From NCBI GenBank assembly GCA_949299335.1, contig CASGAD010000033.1, forward strand, positions 1 to 47,465: 47,465 nucleotides of DNA. The letters are read 5' to 3'. The DNA is from an uncultured bacterium. Its GTDB lineage: Bacteria; Bacillota_I; Bacilli_A; RFN20; CAG-826. How positions within the stretch are numbered: position 1 is the first letter of the stretch; the number at the start of each line of letters is the position of its first letter. The notes under the pieces were generated by a model. That model worked only from the letters and a program-made list of their open reading frames with translations. It was not told where the DNA came from and ran no database searches. Both the position numbers and the translations under genes were made by a program. Below are positions 36,974-45,632 of this stretch, in pieces.

Positions 36974-38491
36974 ATGGAGTATGTTTTAACTAGCAAAGAA
37001 ATGCAAGATGCTGATGCTTATACAATTTCGAATTTTATCCCTTCGATTGATTTAATGGAGAGAGCTGGGCTTGAATGCTATAAAATTATTAAGACAAGAA
37101 TTAAAAAAACAGATAAAGTTCTAGTTGTATCTGGCAGTGGCGGAAATGGAGGAGATGGGTTAGTTATTGCTAGGTATCTATTTAATGATAACTACGATGT
37201 TTCCATTAACCTAATTGGATCTCATTATAAAAAAGAAACAGAAATAAATTTAGAACGCTATCATGGCAAAAAAATAATTGATTTAAGTAATGAGGATATT
37301 AATAAATTCGATGTAATTATTGATGGAATTTTAGGAGTTGGAATTAAAAATCCGTTAAAAAAGGAATACATTGATTTAATTAATAAGTTAAACGAAGTTA
37401 AAGCTTATAAAATTAGTATTGATGTAAATAGCGGAGTTGATGCTTCAACCGGAGAAAATTTAGGAACAGTTTTTACTTCAGATTTAACTATAGCAATTAA
37501 TAATTACAAAACTGGTCATTTCTTTAATGATGGAATTTCTTATTATAAAGAGTTAAAAAAAGTTGAAATTGGAATTAAATTAAATAAAGACATTAATTAT
37601 GCACAAATCTTAAATTTTGATGATTATAGCGCACTTTTTCCAACACGCAATCGTAATACTAATAAAGGTAGTTATGGTCGAGTAGCTTTAATTGGTGGAA
37701 GTAAATTAACTCCTGGCGCTTTAAATCTATCTCTTAACGCTTTAGCTGCTTTACGTGGAGGAGTTGGCTACGCTACTATATGTATTCCTAAAAGCTTATA
37801 TTCGATTTATGCCCTAAAAAATAATGAGAATATTTATAACTTACTAAGCGATAATGACGGACAAGTGATTTTTAGTGAAGAAGAAATAGATAAACTTTTA
37901 AACTACGATGCTATTGCTATTGGCATGGGAATTGGCACATCATTAGAAGTTTACAAAATAATTGAATATTTATTAAAAAACTACGATGGAAACCTGCTAA
38001 TTGATGCAGATGGATTAAATTCTTTAGCAAAATTTGGCATTGCAATTTTAAAAAATCATAAATGTAATGTAGTATTAACACCACATTTAAAAGAATTTTC
38101 TAGACTTAGCAATATTTCTTTAGGCGAAATTAAAAAAGATTATATTTTTAAAGCAAAAGAATTTTCTAAATTGTATAGAGTCATCTTAAATTTGAAAAAT
38201 GATATTAGTATAATTACTGATGGCGAATCTGCAATTATTAATGTTAATGGCAATGCTGGACTTGCCAAAGGTGGTAGTGGAGATGTATTGAGTGGAGTCA
38301 CCCTTTCTTTACTTAATAAAAAAACTGAATTACTAAAGAGGGTTGCTTGCGGAGCGTTTATTTTAGGTGAAGCAGGTGATTTAGCTATTGACGCTATAAA
38401 TGAATATTCTTTACTAGCTAGAGATTTATCTAATTATTTGATAGAGGTTTTTAATAAGTTAACATTAAAAAATAATAAAAGCACCTCATAA
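36974..38491 (+). CDS. nnrDE: Bifunctional NAD(P)HX epimerase / dehydratase
   Basis: A 505-residue repair enzyme for hydrated NADH and NADPH. The N-terminal epimerase domain (NnrE, YjeF_N) has DLMERAG, SGSGGNGGDGL and DGILGVGIKNPL. The C-terminal ADP-dependent dehydratase domain (NnrD, carbohydrate-kinase fold) has NKGSYGRVALIGGS, LIDADGLN and the catalytic GLAKGGSGDVLSGV. The start at 36974 is preferred, with GGAG 8 bases upstream inside xth. Both domains are full length. Its last codons form one arm of a hairpin that ends the convergent araC transcript. Confidence 0.94.
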   Translation: MEYVLTSKEMQDADAYTISNFIPSIDLMERAGLECYKIIKTRIKKTDKVLVVSGSGGNGGDGLVIARYLFNDNYDVSINLIGSHYKKETEINLERYHGKKIIDLSNEDINKFDVIIDGILGVGIKNPLKKEYIDLINKLNEVKAYKISIDVNSGVDASTGENLGTVFTSDLTIAINNYKTGHFFNDGISYYKELKKVEIGIKLNKDINYAQILNFDDYSALFPTRNRNTNKGSYGRVALIGGSKLTPGALNLSLNALAALRGGVGYATICIPKSLYSIYALKNNENIYNLLSDNDGQVIFSEEEIDKLLNYDAIAIGMGIGTSLEVYKIIEYLLKNYDGNLLIDADGLNSLAKFGIAILKNHKCNVVLTPHLKEFSRLSNISLGEIKKDYIFKAKEFSKLYRVILNLKNDISIITDGESAIINVNGNAGLAKGGSGDVLSGVTLSLLNKKTELLKRVACGAFILGEAGDLAIDAINEYSLLARDLSNYLIEVFNKLTLKNNKSTS

Positions 38492-38502
38492 GTGAGGCGC
38501 TT
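38480..38502 (-). terminator. Terminator of the araC-type gene
   Basis: AGCACCTCA and TGAGGCGCT form a 9-bp stem with a 4-base loop. On the minus strand it is followed by TTTTTATTATTTTTT. The plus-strand side has a poor T run. Confidence 0.75.
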
Positions 38503-38506
38503 CTCA

Positions 38507-39250
38507 TTAATTATTTGAATTGTAACTATTAATCAAGGATTTATATTTTGCTGGAGTGGTTCCAGTGATTTTTTTAAAGCTTTGAATAAAGTGTGATTGG
38601 GAACAAAAACTTAATTGATAAGGAATTTCGTTTACAGGAATTTTATTTTCCTTCATTAGAATAATAGCTCGTTCAATCTTCTCTTTTAAGATAAACTGCG
38701 AAATTGATGTATTTAATTCTTTTTTAAATAATTTACCCAAATATTGTTCGCTACAATGAACTTGCTTAGCAACAGAAGCGCTAGAAATCTTTTTTTCTAA
38801 GTTATTGTGAATATAGTTTGCTGCTCTAAATACGATAGGAGTAGTGACATTATTTAATTTAGAATCGTGAACTGCTTTGGCATAAGTAATCATAACTTCA
38901 AAAATTGCTCTAATAATATCATCTGTATTTTGATATTGATCAATAGTTTGAATGAATTTATCACTTAAAGCTAGCGACTCTTTTTGATACATACCTCCAG
39001 CAATAGCAATTCTAGAAAATAAAGTTACGCCACTAACAGCAGCATATCTCAATTGTCTTATGGCATCGTTTGACATCTTGCCAACTATTAATTGAATATC
39101 GGCATTTTTAAACTCATTTTCGATATCTTGGTAACGACCATCTTTAATGTAACTTAAAAATCTAGTTTCACCACTATGTGTACTTAAGATTAAATCATCA
39201 ATATAATCTTGATCATAAGATTCTATAATTTTAATTTTTGTTGCGCTCAT
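38507..39250 (-). CDS. AraC family transcriptional regulator
   Basis: A 247-residue regulator. The C-terminal AraC/XylS domain has two helix-turn-helix motifs, KISSASVAKQVHCSEQYLGKLFKKE and IPVNEIPYQLSFCSQSHFIQSFKK, and ends GTTPAKYK. The N-terminal 140 residues are helical and may be a ligand or dimer domain; the start has no cupin signature. It is divergent from the first GH3 gene and probably controls it. The ATG at 39250 has no Shine-Dalgarno. A promoter TTGTAC-18-TATAAA ends 7 bases upstream, so the mRNA is likely leaderless. Confidence 0.88.
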   Translation of the reverse strand: MSATKIKIIESYDQDYIDDLILSTHSGETRFLSYIKDGRYQDIENEFKNADIQLIVGKMSNDAIRQLRYAAVSGVTLFSRIAIAGGMYQKESLALSDKFIQTIDQYQNTDDIIRAIFEVMITYAKAVHDSKLNNVTTPIVFRAANYIHNNLEKKISSASVAKQVHCSEQYLGKLFKKELNTSISQFILKEKIERAIILMKENKIPVNEIPYQLSFCSQSHFIQSFKKITGTTPAKYKSLINSYNSNN

Positions 39251-39257
39251 AACTTAA

Positions 39258-39288
39258 TTTTATAGTAAAAAGTCCATTTAATGTACAA
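39258..39288 (-). promoter_or_regulatory. Promoter of the araC-type gene, leaderless geometry
   Basis: On the minus strand, TTGTAC (complement of 39283-39288), 18 bases, then TATAAA (complement of 39258-39263). The -10 ends 7 bases before the ATG. Confidence 0.55.
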
Positions 39289-39293
39289 AAAAA

Positions 39294-39330
39294 TGCATAA
39301 AATGCACTATTAATGCCCTTAATTGCATAA
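39294..39330 (+). promoter_or_regulatory. Helically phased TGC array, candidate AraC operator
   Basis: TGCATAA (39294), TGCACTA (39303), TGCCCTT (39314) and TGCATAA (39324) start 9, 11 and 10 bases apart; the outer two are identical and 30 bases apart. The array lies between the divergent araC and GH3 genes, where an AraC-family dimer would bind one face of the helix. Confidence 0.55.
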
Positions 39331-39402
39331 TTTGTTAAAAAATGGAAAAAATATAGTTTAAAATTAGTTATAATAGTGAAAACAAATAATTAATTGGTTT
39401 AC

Positions 39403-39430
39403 TTGAAGGATTAAAGAAACATTGTAAAAT
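39403..39430 (+). promoter_or_regulatory. Promoter of the first GH3 gene, leaderless geometry
   Basis: TTGAAG (39403-39408), 16 bases, TAAAAT (39425-39430), then 7 bases to the ATG at 39438. No Shine-Dalgarno is present. A second -10-like TATAAT lies at 39369-39374. Confidence 0.55.
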
Positions 39431-39437
39431 TAATTGT

Positions 39438-41888
39438 ATGGATAAAGAAAAATTTAATATTTCTGAAAATATTGATGTTTTAGTTGACTGTTTTAGTGGA
39501 AAAAACTATTGGGAAACCATTCCTAGTTATGATTTAAATTTGAATGGAATGTATCTTGCTGATGGTGGTCATGGTATAAGAAAACAAATGGAAGAGGCTT
39601 CTAAACTAGGCTTAAGAAAAGGTCACCCAGCCACAGTTTTTCCTAGTGGAACGGCATTAGCTTGTACTTTTAATAATGAATTAGTTTATAACATTGGTCG
39701 AGCAATTGCAGAAGAAGCAATTTATTATGGAGTTAATGTATTATTGGCTCCTTCCATGAATATTAAAAGAAATCCTTTATGTGGTAGAAATTTTGAATAC
39801 TTTAGTGAAGATCCATATTTAACTGGTAAATTGGCTGGAGCGTTGACTAAAGGAATTGAATCAAAAGGAATATCAAGTTGTCCTAAACACTATTGTTTAA
39901 ACAATCAAGAAAGTAATCGTTTTAACTGTAATGTAATAGTTGATAAAAAAGCTTTACATGATATTTATCTTTTGCCTTTTAAAATTGCTATTAAAGAAGG
40001 AAATCCATCTTCAATAATGACTTCTTATAATGCTTTTAATGGGGAGCATGTTAATGAATCAAAGTATTTACTAGTTGATAAATTAAGAAATGAATTCGGC
40101 TTTAATGGCGTACTTATTAGTGATTGGGGAGCAATTGATGATAGAGTTAATTCCTTTAAAGCTACTAATGATTTGGAAATGCCTTCAAGTAATAGTGTAA
40201 ATGATAAAAAAATCTATGATGCCTATATTGATAAAGCAATATCTAAAAAAGAAATTCTTGAATCTTATAATCGAATAGTAGCTTTAGATAAAAAAACTAA
40301 TTTAACATTAATTAATTCGAAAGGTAATTTATCACACACACGAGTAAATTTAGAAGCTGCTGAAGAGAGTATTGTTTTATTAAAGAATGCTAGAAATGTC
40401 TTACCTTTAAATAGTGAAGATAAAGGATTTATTGTTGGTCCATTTGCTTTTAAAAATAGAATTCAAGGTGGCGGAAGTAGTACAATTACACCAATTAAGC
40501 GTGAACAGATTATAGATATATATAAAGAGTATAGTTTGAATATTACTAAAGTTTTGAAAGGCTTTAGTGAATTCCCAAAATCAAGTTATGATGGAGATTT
40601 ACTTAGAGAAACAATTAACCATATTAAGTTATTTAAGCCTAAATATTTAATTGTATTTTTTGGATTATTAGATGCTGATGAAAATGAGGGAATTGATAGA
40701 AAATCGCTCAAATTGAACGCAAATCAAGTGAATTTTATTAGAGAAATTTATAAATATAATGTCTCTCTAATAGGTGTTTTAAGTTCTGGAGGAGTTGTTT
40801 ATTTAAAGGATGTTTTAGATTATTTTGATGGGTTAATTTATGCTCCGCTAATTGGAATGGAAAGTAGTAGAGCTATTTTAAATGTTCTTTCTGGAGTAAG
40901 TGCTCCTTCAGGTCGATTAACTGAATCTTGGGCTAAAGATTATATTGACTATCCTAATTCAAATATTTTTAATAAAGAGGATTCTTTCATTAATAACGCT
41001 TTATATAAAGAAAGCATTTTTATTGGTTATCGTTATTTTAATACATTTGATAAGAAAGTTCTTTTTCCTTTTGGATATGGCTTAAGTTACGCTAATTTTG
41101 AATATAGTGATATAAAAATCGAACAAAATGGAGTTTATTTTAAGAGTACTAATAATTCCTTAATTAAAAGTAAGGATGTAGTCCAACTATATATATCTAA
41201 AAACGATTCAACCTACTTACGACCTAAAAAAGAGTTAAAGGGTTATATAAAATATGAACTTGGGCCAGGAGAATCCAAAACTTTATTTATTCCTTATGAT
41301 GAATGGACTTTTTTAACTTATGATGAAAACCAGGATAAATATCTTGAAGAGGGTGGAAGATATACAATCTTTATCTCTAAAAATGTTAATACTGATATTC
41401 TCAGCAAGAACATCGAAATAAAAAAAGAAAAAACAAATCATGAATATAATTATTTAAAAGAATATAAGGATGGTTCTTTTAAATTATTGAGTGATGATGA
41501 TTTCTTAGCCTCGCTTAATTATGAGGTTAAATTATCTAATAAAAAAATGCTCGATAAAAAGAAGAAAATTATTTTGGTAGATAAAAATACCTTAGTAATG
41601 GATTTAGTTAGATGTAAGTCTTTATTAGTTAGAAATGTTATAAAGTATTTTATTTATAAAGTGAATAGATTATATAAACAAAATCGAGGATTTAAGGCTA
41701 ACAATATTTATTCAGGAATTTTAAATCAACCATTAAGATCTTTATTTACAATGTCAAATGGAATTATAAGTGAGTATCAGTTAAATGATATAATATTTAT
41801 GGCTAATGGAAATTCTATTCGTGGTTTCTTTAGATTTATGAAAGATAGACCAAATAAGAATTTAACTAAAAAGTCAGATCGTTATTAA
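39438..41888 (+). CDS. GH3 beta-glucosidase-like enzyme, copy 1
   Basis: An 816-residue glycoside hydrolase family 3 protein without a signal peptide, hence cytosolic, likely acting on imported beta-glucosides. The (beta/alpha)8 domain has LADGGHGIRKQ, KRNPLCGRNFEYFSEDP, KHYCLNNQE and the nucleophile D229 in ISDWG. The second domain carries the probable acid/base E417 (ENEGIDR). A fibronectin-III-like domain follows (VQLYISKN, KGYIKYELGPGESK). A C-terminal extension of about 110 basic residues (ILNQPLRSLFTMSNGIISEYQ) is shared with copy 2. It is divergent from araC and has a leaderless-type promoter. KHYCLNNQE replaces the more usual KHFACNNQE seen in copy 2. Confidence 0.92.
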   Translation: MDKEKFNISENIDVLVDCFSGKNYWETIPSYDLNLNGMYLADGGHGIRKQMEEASKLGLRKGHPATVFPSGTALACTFNNELVYNIGRAIAEEAIYYGVNVLLAPSMNIKRNPLCGRNFEYFSEDPYLTGKLAGALTKGIESKGISSCPKHYCLNNQESNRFNCNVIVDKKALHDIYLLPFKIAIKEGNPSSIMTSYNAFNGEHVNESKYLLVDKLRNEFGFNGVLISDWGAIDDRVNSFKATNDLEMPSSNSVNDKKIYDAYIDKAISKKEILESYNRIVALDKKTNLTLINSKGNLSHTRVNLEAAEESIVLLKNARNVLPLNSEDKGFIVGPFAFKNRIQGGGSSTITPIKREQIIDIYKEYSLNITKVLKGFSEFPKSSYDGDLLRETINHIKLFKPKYLIVFFGLLDADENEGIDRKSLKLNANQVNFIREIYKYNVSLIGVLSSGGVVYLKDVLDYFDGLIYAPLIGMESSRAILNVLSGVSAPSGRLTESWAKDYIDYPNSNIFNKEDSFINNALYKESIFIGYRYFNTFDKKVLFPFGYGLSYANFEYSDIKIEQNGVYFKSTNNSLIKSKDVVQLYISKNDSTYLRPKKELKGYIKYELGPGESKTLFIPYDEWTFLTYDENQDKYLEEGGRYTIFISKNVNTDILSKNIEIKKEKTNHEYNYLKEYKDGSFKLLSDDDFLASLNYEVKLSNKKMLDKKKKIILVDKNTLVMDLVRCKSLLVRNVIKYFIYKVNRLYKQNRGFKANNIYSGILNQPLRSLFTMSNGIISEYQLNDIIFMANGNSIRGFFRFMKDRPNKNLTKKSDRY

Positions 41889-41981
41889 TTATATAAATAC
41901 AAATAAATGTTTCATTATTTAATATTCGATTGATTAAATTGATATAAGAATTAAATTATTTATTTTAAAATTTTTACATAT

Positions 41982-41995
41982 TGAAAGCGCTTACA
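41982..41995 (+). promoter_or_regulatory. cre site (CcpA operator)
   Basis: TGAAAGCGCTTACA fits the consensus TGNAANCGNTNNCA at every fixed position. It lies 16 bases before the start codon at 42011 and just after a -10-like TACATA (41975-41980), so it covers the predicted transcription start and should repress GH3 copy 2 when preferred sugars are present. Confidence 0.75.
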
Positions 41996-42010
41996 AATGG
42001 AGATCTAATT

Positions 42011-44476
42011 ATGAAGCATGAAGAACTTATTAAAAAAATGACTGTAGAAGAAAAAGCTAGTTTGACTAGTGGTAAAAATTTCTGGGAGACAATGAATATT
42101 CCGCACTTAGGAATCAAATCAATGTTTTTAAGTGATGGCCCTCATGGAATAAGAAAACAGGCTGCAGCTGCTGACCATCTTGGCTTAAATAAATCCTTGC
42201 CAGCAACATGTTTTCCTACTAGTGCCACAATTGCTAACTCATTTAATGTTGATCTTGCTGAAAAGGTTGGCAAAGCATTAGGAGAAGAGGCACTTGCTTT
42301 AGGTGTTAATGTTGTTTTAGGTCCTGGAATTAATATAAAAAGAAATCCACGTTGTGGAAGAAATTTCGAATATTATAGCGAAGATCCTTATTTAGCTGGT
42401 AAAATAGCTGCTAGCTATGTAAAAGGTATACAATCAAACGGCATTGCAAGCTGTATTAAACATTTTGCATGTAACAATCAAGAAGAGAGAAGATTAACTT
42501 CTAATAGTGTATTAGATGAGAGAACTTTAAGAGAAATTTATACAACTGCATTTGAAATTACAGTAAAAGAAGCTAAACCTTTATGTGTAATGTCTTCATA
42601 CAACTTAGTTAATGATGTATATGCTAATGAAAACAAACATTTGTTAAAAGAAATTTTAAGAGATGATTTTGGATTCGATGGAGTAATAATTACTGACTGG
42701 GGCGGAAATAATGATAGAATCGAAGGTCTTAAAGCAGGCAATGAGTTAGAAATGCCAGCAAATAATGGTGAAACAGATTTAGAAATTGTTAACGCTATTA
42801 AAAATAATAAACTTGATGAAGCCATTCTTGATGAATCAGTTGATAGATTATTAAGTTTACATGATCATACTTTTAAACCATTCGAAGAGGGTAAAAAATA
42901 TAAAGTTAATATAGAAGCTCATCACGAAATTGCTAAAGAAGCTGCTCGTGAGTCAATAGTATTACTTAAAAATGAGAATAATGCTTTACCTTTAAATTCG
43001 ACAGAAAAAGTGGGAATTATTGGTGATTTTGCTAAAAATCCACGTTATCAAGGTGCTGGAAGTAGTATTGTTAATCCAACTAAGTTAGATAATACTTTAG
43101 ATTTAGTTAAAGATTGTGGAATTAATTATATAGGCTATGAACAAGGCTTTAATCGTTATGGAAAAAAGAAGAAAGCAATGTTTGAAAATGCTATGGGATT
43201 AGCAAAACATGTTGATACAGTCGTTTTATACATGGGCTTAGACGAAGTCACAGAAGCCGAAGGACTTGATAGAGAGAATATCAGAATCAATCAAAATCAA
43301 ATAGATCTATTAAAAGCTATTAAAGCATTAGGCAAAAAAGTGGTTGTTGTATTAAGCGAAGGTAGCGTTATTGAATTAGACTTTGAAAAATATGCTGATG
43401 CTATCATCTTTAATTGCTTAAATGGACAAGCTGGAAGTGGTGCTACATTAGAAATTTTAACTGGTAAAGTAAATCCAAGTGGAAGACTTAGTGAGACTTA
43501 TCCAATTAAGTATGATGACACTCCAACAGAGAAATATTTCCCAGCCCATGGATTTAATTCTTTCTATAAAGATGGATTATTCGTTGGATATAGATATTAC
43601 GATACAGCAAATAAAAATGTAAGATATCCATTTGGATATGGCTTATCTTATACAACTTTCGAATATAGTGATTTAATTATTTCTAAAGATGGAGTCACCT
43701 TTAAAGTTACAAATACTGGTAAGGTTAAAGGAAAAGAAGTTCCTCAATTATATGTAGGATTAAATAACTCAAAAGTCTTTAGAGCTAAAAAAGAATTAAA
43801 AGGATTCACTAAAATTGAGTTAGAACCAGGCGAAACTAAAGAAGTAACTCTTAAATTTGATGAATATACATTTAGATTCTTTAATGTTAAAGATAATAAA
43901 TTTGAAGTAGAAGATGGTGTCTATTCAATTTATGTTGGAGCTAATATAAACGATATTAAGCTAACTGGTGAAATCAAAGTTGAAGGTGTAGTTTTAGCTG
44001 ATGATATTTATGATAAGGAAAAACTTGCAAAATATTATAAAGCGGATGTAACAAATATTAGCGATGAAGAATTTGAAGCTTTACTTGGAAGAAAACTTCC
44101 TGATTCAAATATTAAATTTATTAAAAAGAAAAGAATTATTGTTGACTATAACACCTCAGTAATCGAACTTAAATATGCTAAAGGACGGACTGGAAGATTA
44201 TTCTCTTGGGCAATTCGCTTTGCAATTAAATTTTTAACAAAAGTAGGCAAAAAAGATACTGCTAATGTTTTAGTAATGGGTGTTATAAATCAACCAATGA
44301 GAAGTATTTCTAGAATGACTAATGGAATTATTTCAATGGGTCAACTTGATGGAATGATTTTAATGTTTAATGGTCATTTCTTTAAAGGATTTAATAAATT
44401 CTGCAAAGAGAGCGGTAAAAAACCTAAAGTTGCAAAGGAAAGTAAATATAGAGTAATTGAAAAACGTAAAAATTAA
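42011..44476 (+). CDS. GH3 beta-glucosidase-like enzyme, copy 2
   Basis: An 821-residue paralogue of the preceding enzyme, also without a signal peptide. GGAGA 7 bases upstream supports the ATG at 42011; a TTG at 41981 would put the cre site inside the gene. It shows FLSDGPHGIRKQ, KRNPRCGRNFEYYSEDP, KHFACNNQEERR, nucleophile D229 (TDWGGNND), acid/base candidate E417 (TEAEGLDR), FGYGLSYTTFEYSD opening the fibronectin-III-like domain, and the same basic C-terminal extension (VINQPMRSISRMTNGIIS). Residue numbering of the catalytic pair is identical in both copies. Codon use is more optimised than in copy 1, suggesting higher expression. The cre site indicates CcpA control. Confidence 0.94.
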   Translation: MKHEELIKKMTVEEKASLTSGKNFWETMNIPHLGIKSMFLSDGPHGIRKQAAAADHLGLNKSLPATCFPTSATIANSFNVDLAEKVGKALGEEALALGVNVVLGPGINIKRNPRCGRNFEYYSEDPYLAGKIAASYVKGIQSNGIASCIKHFACNNQEERRLTSNSVLDERTLREIYTTAFEITVKEAKPLCVMSSYNLVNDVYANENKHLLKEILRDDFGFDGVIITDWGGNNDRIEGLKAGNELEMPANNGETDLEIVNAIKNNKLDEAILDESVDRLLSLHDHTFKPFEEGKKYKVNIEAHHEIAKEAARESIVLLKNENNALPLNSTEKVGIIGDFAKNPRYQGAGSSIVNPTKLDNTLDLVKDCGINYIGYEQGFNRYGKKKKAMFENAMGLAKHVDTVVLYMGLDEVTEAEGLDRENIRINQNQIDLLKAIKALGKKVVVVLSEGSVIELDFEKYADAIIFNCLNGQAGSGATLEILTGKVNPSGRLSETYPIKYDDTPTEKYFPAHGFNSFYKDGLFVGYRYYDTANKNVRYPFGYGLSYTTFEYSDLIISKDGVTFKVTNTGKVKGKEVPQLYVGLNNSKVFRAKKELKGFTKIELEPGETKEVTLKFDEYTFRFFNVKDNKFEVEDGVYSIYVGANINDIKLTGEIKVEGVVLADDIYDKEKLAKYYKADVTNISDEEFEALLGRKLPDSNIKFIKKKRIIVDYNTSVIELKYAKGRTGRLFSWAIRFAIKFLTKVGKKDTANVLVMGVINQPMRSISRMTNGIISMGQLDGMILMFNGHFFKGFNKFCKESGKKPKVAKESKYRVIEKRKN

Positions 44477-44563
44477 GTTTCACGGTGACAAATATTCGTA
44501 TTTTGATAGACAAAATGCAACAAATTCGGTACTATTTTGACACAAAAGATAGTGAGGAATATT

Positions 44564-45580
44564 ATGAGTGAAAAACTAATTTCATTTTGTGTGCCTTGTT
44601 ATAATGCAGAGAAAGACATGAGAAAATGTTTGGATTCTTTATTAACACAAAAAGACAAGGTTGAAATAATAATTATCGACGATGGAAGTAAGGATTCCAC
44701 GCCTCAAATTGTTGATGAATACGCAGCTAAATACCCTGAATGTGTCATTGGAGTCCATCAACCTAATGGTGGTCATGGAGCCGGAATTAATAAAGCATTA
44801 TCATTAGCAACTGGCAAATTTTTTAAGGTTGTCGATAGCGATGACTGGGTTGATCAAAATGGTTATGCAGAAGTTTTAAAAAGAATTGAAATTGATGGTG
44901 ATAAAATCGATTTATTCATTATGAACTACGCATATTTTTATGTTGATAGCGTTAAAAAAATAATCAAGTTTAACAGTGTTTTTAAATCAAATAAATTGCT
45001 TAAACGGAACAATGTAAAGCGCTTTATGGCTTGGGAATATTTAACTTTACATTCAGTAATGTATAAACGTGAAGTTTTAAAAAGATCAAATGTTACCTTA
45101 CCAGAGCATACATTCTATGAAGATAACTATTTTATCTACGCATCATTACCTTATGTAAATACCTTGTATTATATTCCAATGACTTTTTATATGTATTTTA
45201 TTGGAAGAGCAGGCCAATCAGTTGGAATAGAACAAATGAAAAAACGCTTTAAAGACCATTATTTAATTGCCCACTTAATGAACAATGAATATGATATATT
45301 CCAATATAAAAAGACAAATAAAGGACTTTATCGTACTTTAATGCATCATTTAATCTTAATTAATTCAATTGGATTTATTTATACTCGATTAAACGGAACA
45401 AAAGAAGGTATTGAAGCATATCATAATCTTAAAAAAGAAGTTAAAACTGAACATCCAAGGTTATATAAAAAATTGAAATATTTTAGTATGTGTGGATTTG
45501 TCATGTGCGATGGTAAATTTGGCACATGGCTTATGAAATTCTCATTATGGTTTGCTAGAAGGGTAGTTCCATTCTGCTAA
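44564..45580 (+). CDS. GT2 family glycosyltransferase
   Basis: A 338-residue inverting glycosyltransferase of the GT-A fold. It begins MSEKLISFCVPCYNAEKDM, with IIIIDDGSKDST (nucleotide-binding) and VDSDDWVD (metal-binding DxD, near residue 90) and a catalytic-region EDNYFIYASLPY. The C-terminal part is helical and amphipathic (basic, aromatic), fitting membrane association. The Shine-Dalgarno GAGGA precedes the ATG at 44564, which is preferred to the earlier in-frame codon at 44537. Donor and acceptor are unknown; a role in cell-wall polysaccharide or glycolipid synthesis is likely. It follows the GH3 genes and ends at a strong terminator. Confidence 0.9.
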   Translation: MSEKLISFCVPCYNAEKDMRKCLDSLLTQKDKVEIIIIDDGSKDSTPQIVDEYAAKYPECVIGVHQPNGGHGAGINKALSLATGKFFKVVDSDDWVDQNGYAEVLKRIEIDGDKIDLFIMNYAYFYVDSVKKIIKFNSVFKSNKLLKRNNVKRFMAWEYLTLHSVMYKREVLKRSNVTLPEHTFYEDNYFIYASLPYVNTLYYIPMTFYMYFIGRAGQSVGIEQMKKRFKDHYLIAHLMNNEYDIFQYKKTNKGLYRTLMHHLILINSIGFIYTRLNGTKEGIEAYHNLKKEVKTEHPRLYKKLKYFSMCGFVMCDGKFGTWLMKFSLWFARRVVPFC

Positions 45581-45595
45581 TAAAATTATTTAATT

Positions 45596-45632
45596 AAAAA
45601 ATTCCTTAGAATTTTGACTCTAAGGAATTTTT
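45596..45632. terminator. Bidirectional terminator between GT2 and endonuclease genes
   Basis: AAAAATTCCTTAGA and TCTAAGGAATTTTT form a 14-bp stem with a loop of about 8 bases and T-rich flanks on both strands. Confidence 0.88.

Noticed and set aside
44477-44563. TTGACA-like words considered as a strong promoter for the GT2 gene
   Set aside because: No -10 box lies at 16-18 bases from TTGACA before the start codon; the promoter cannot be placed with confidence.
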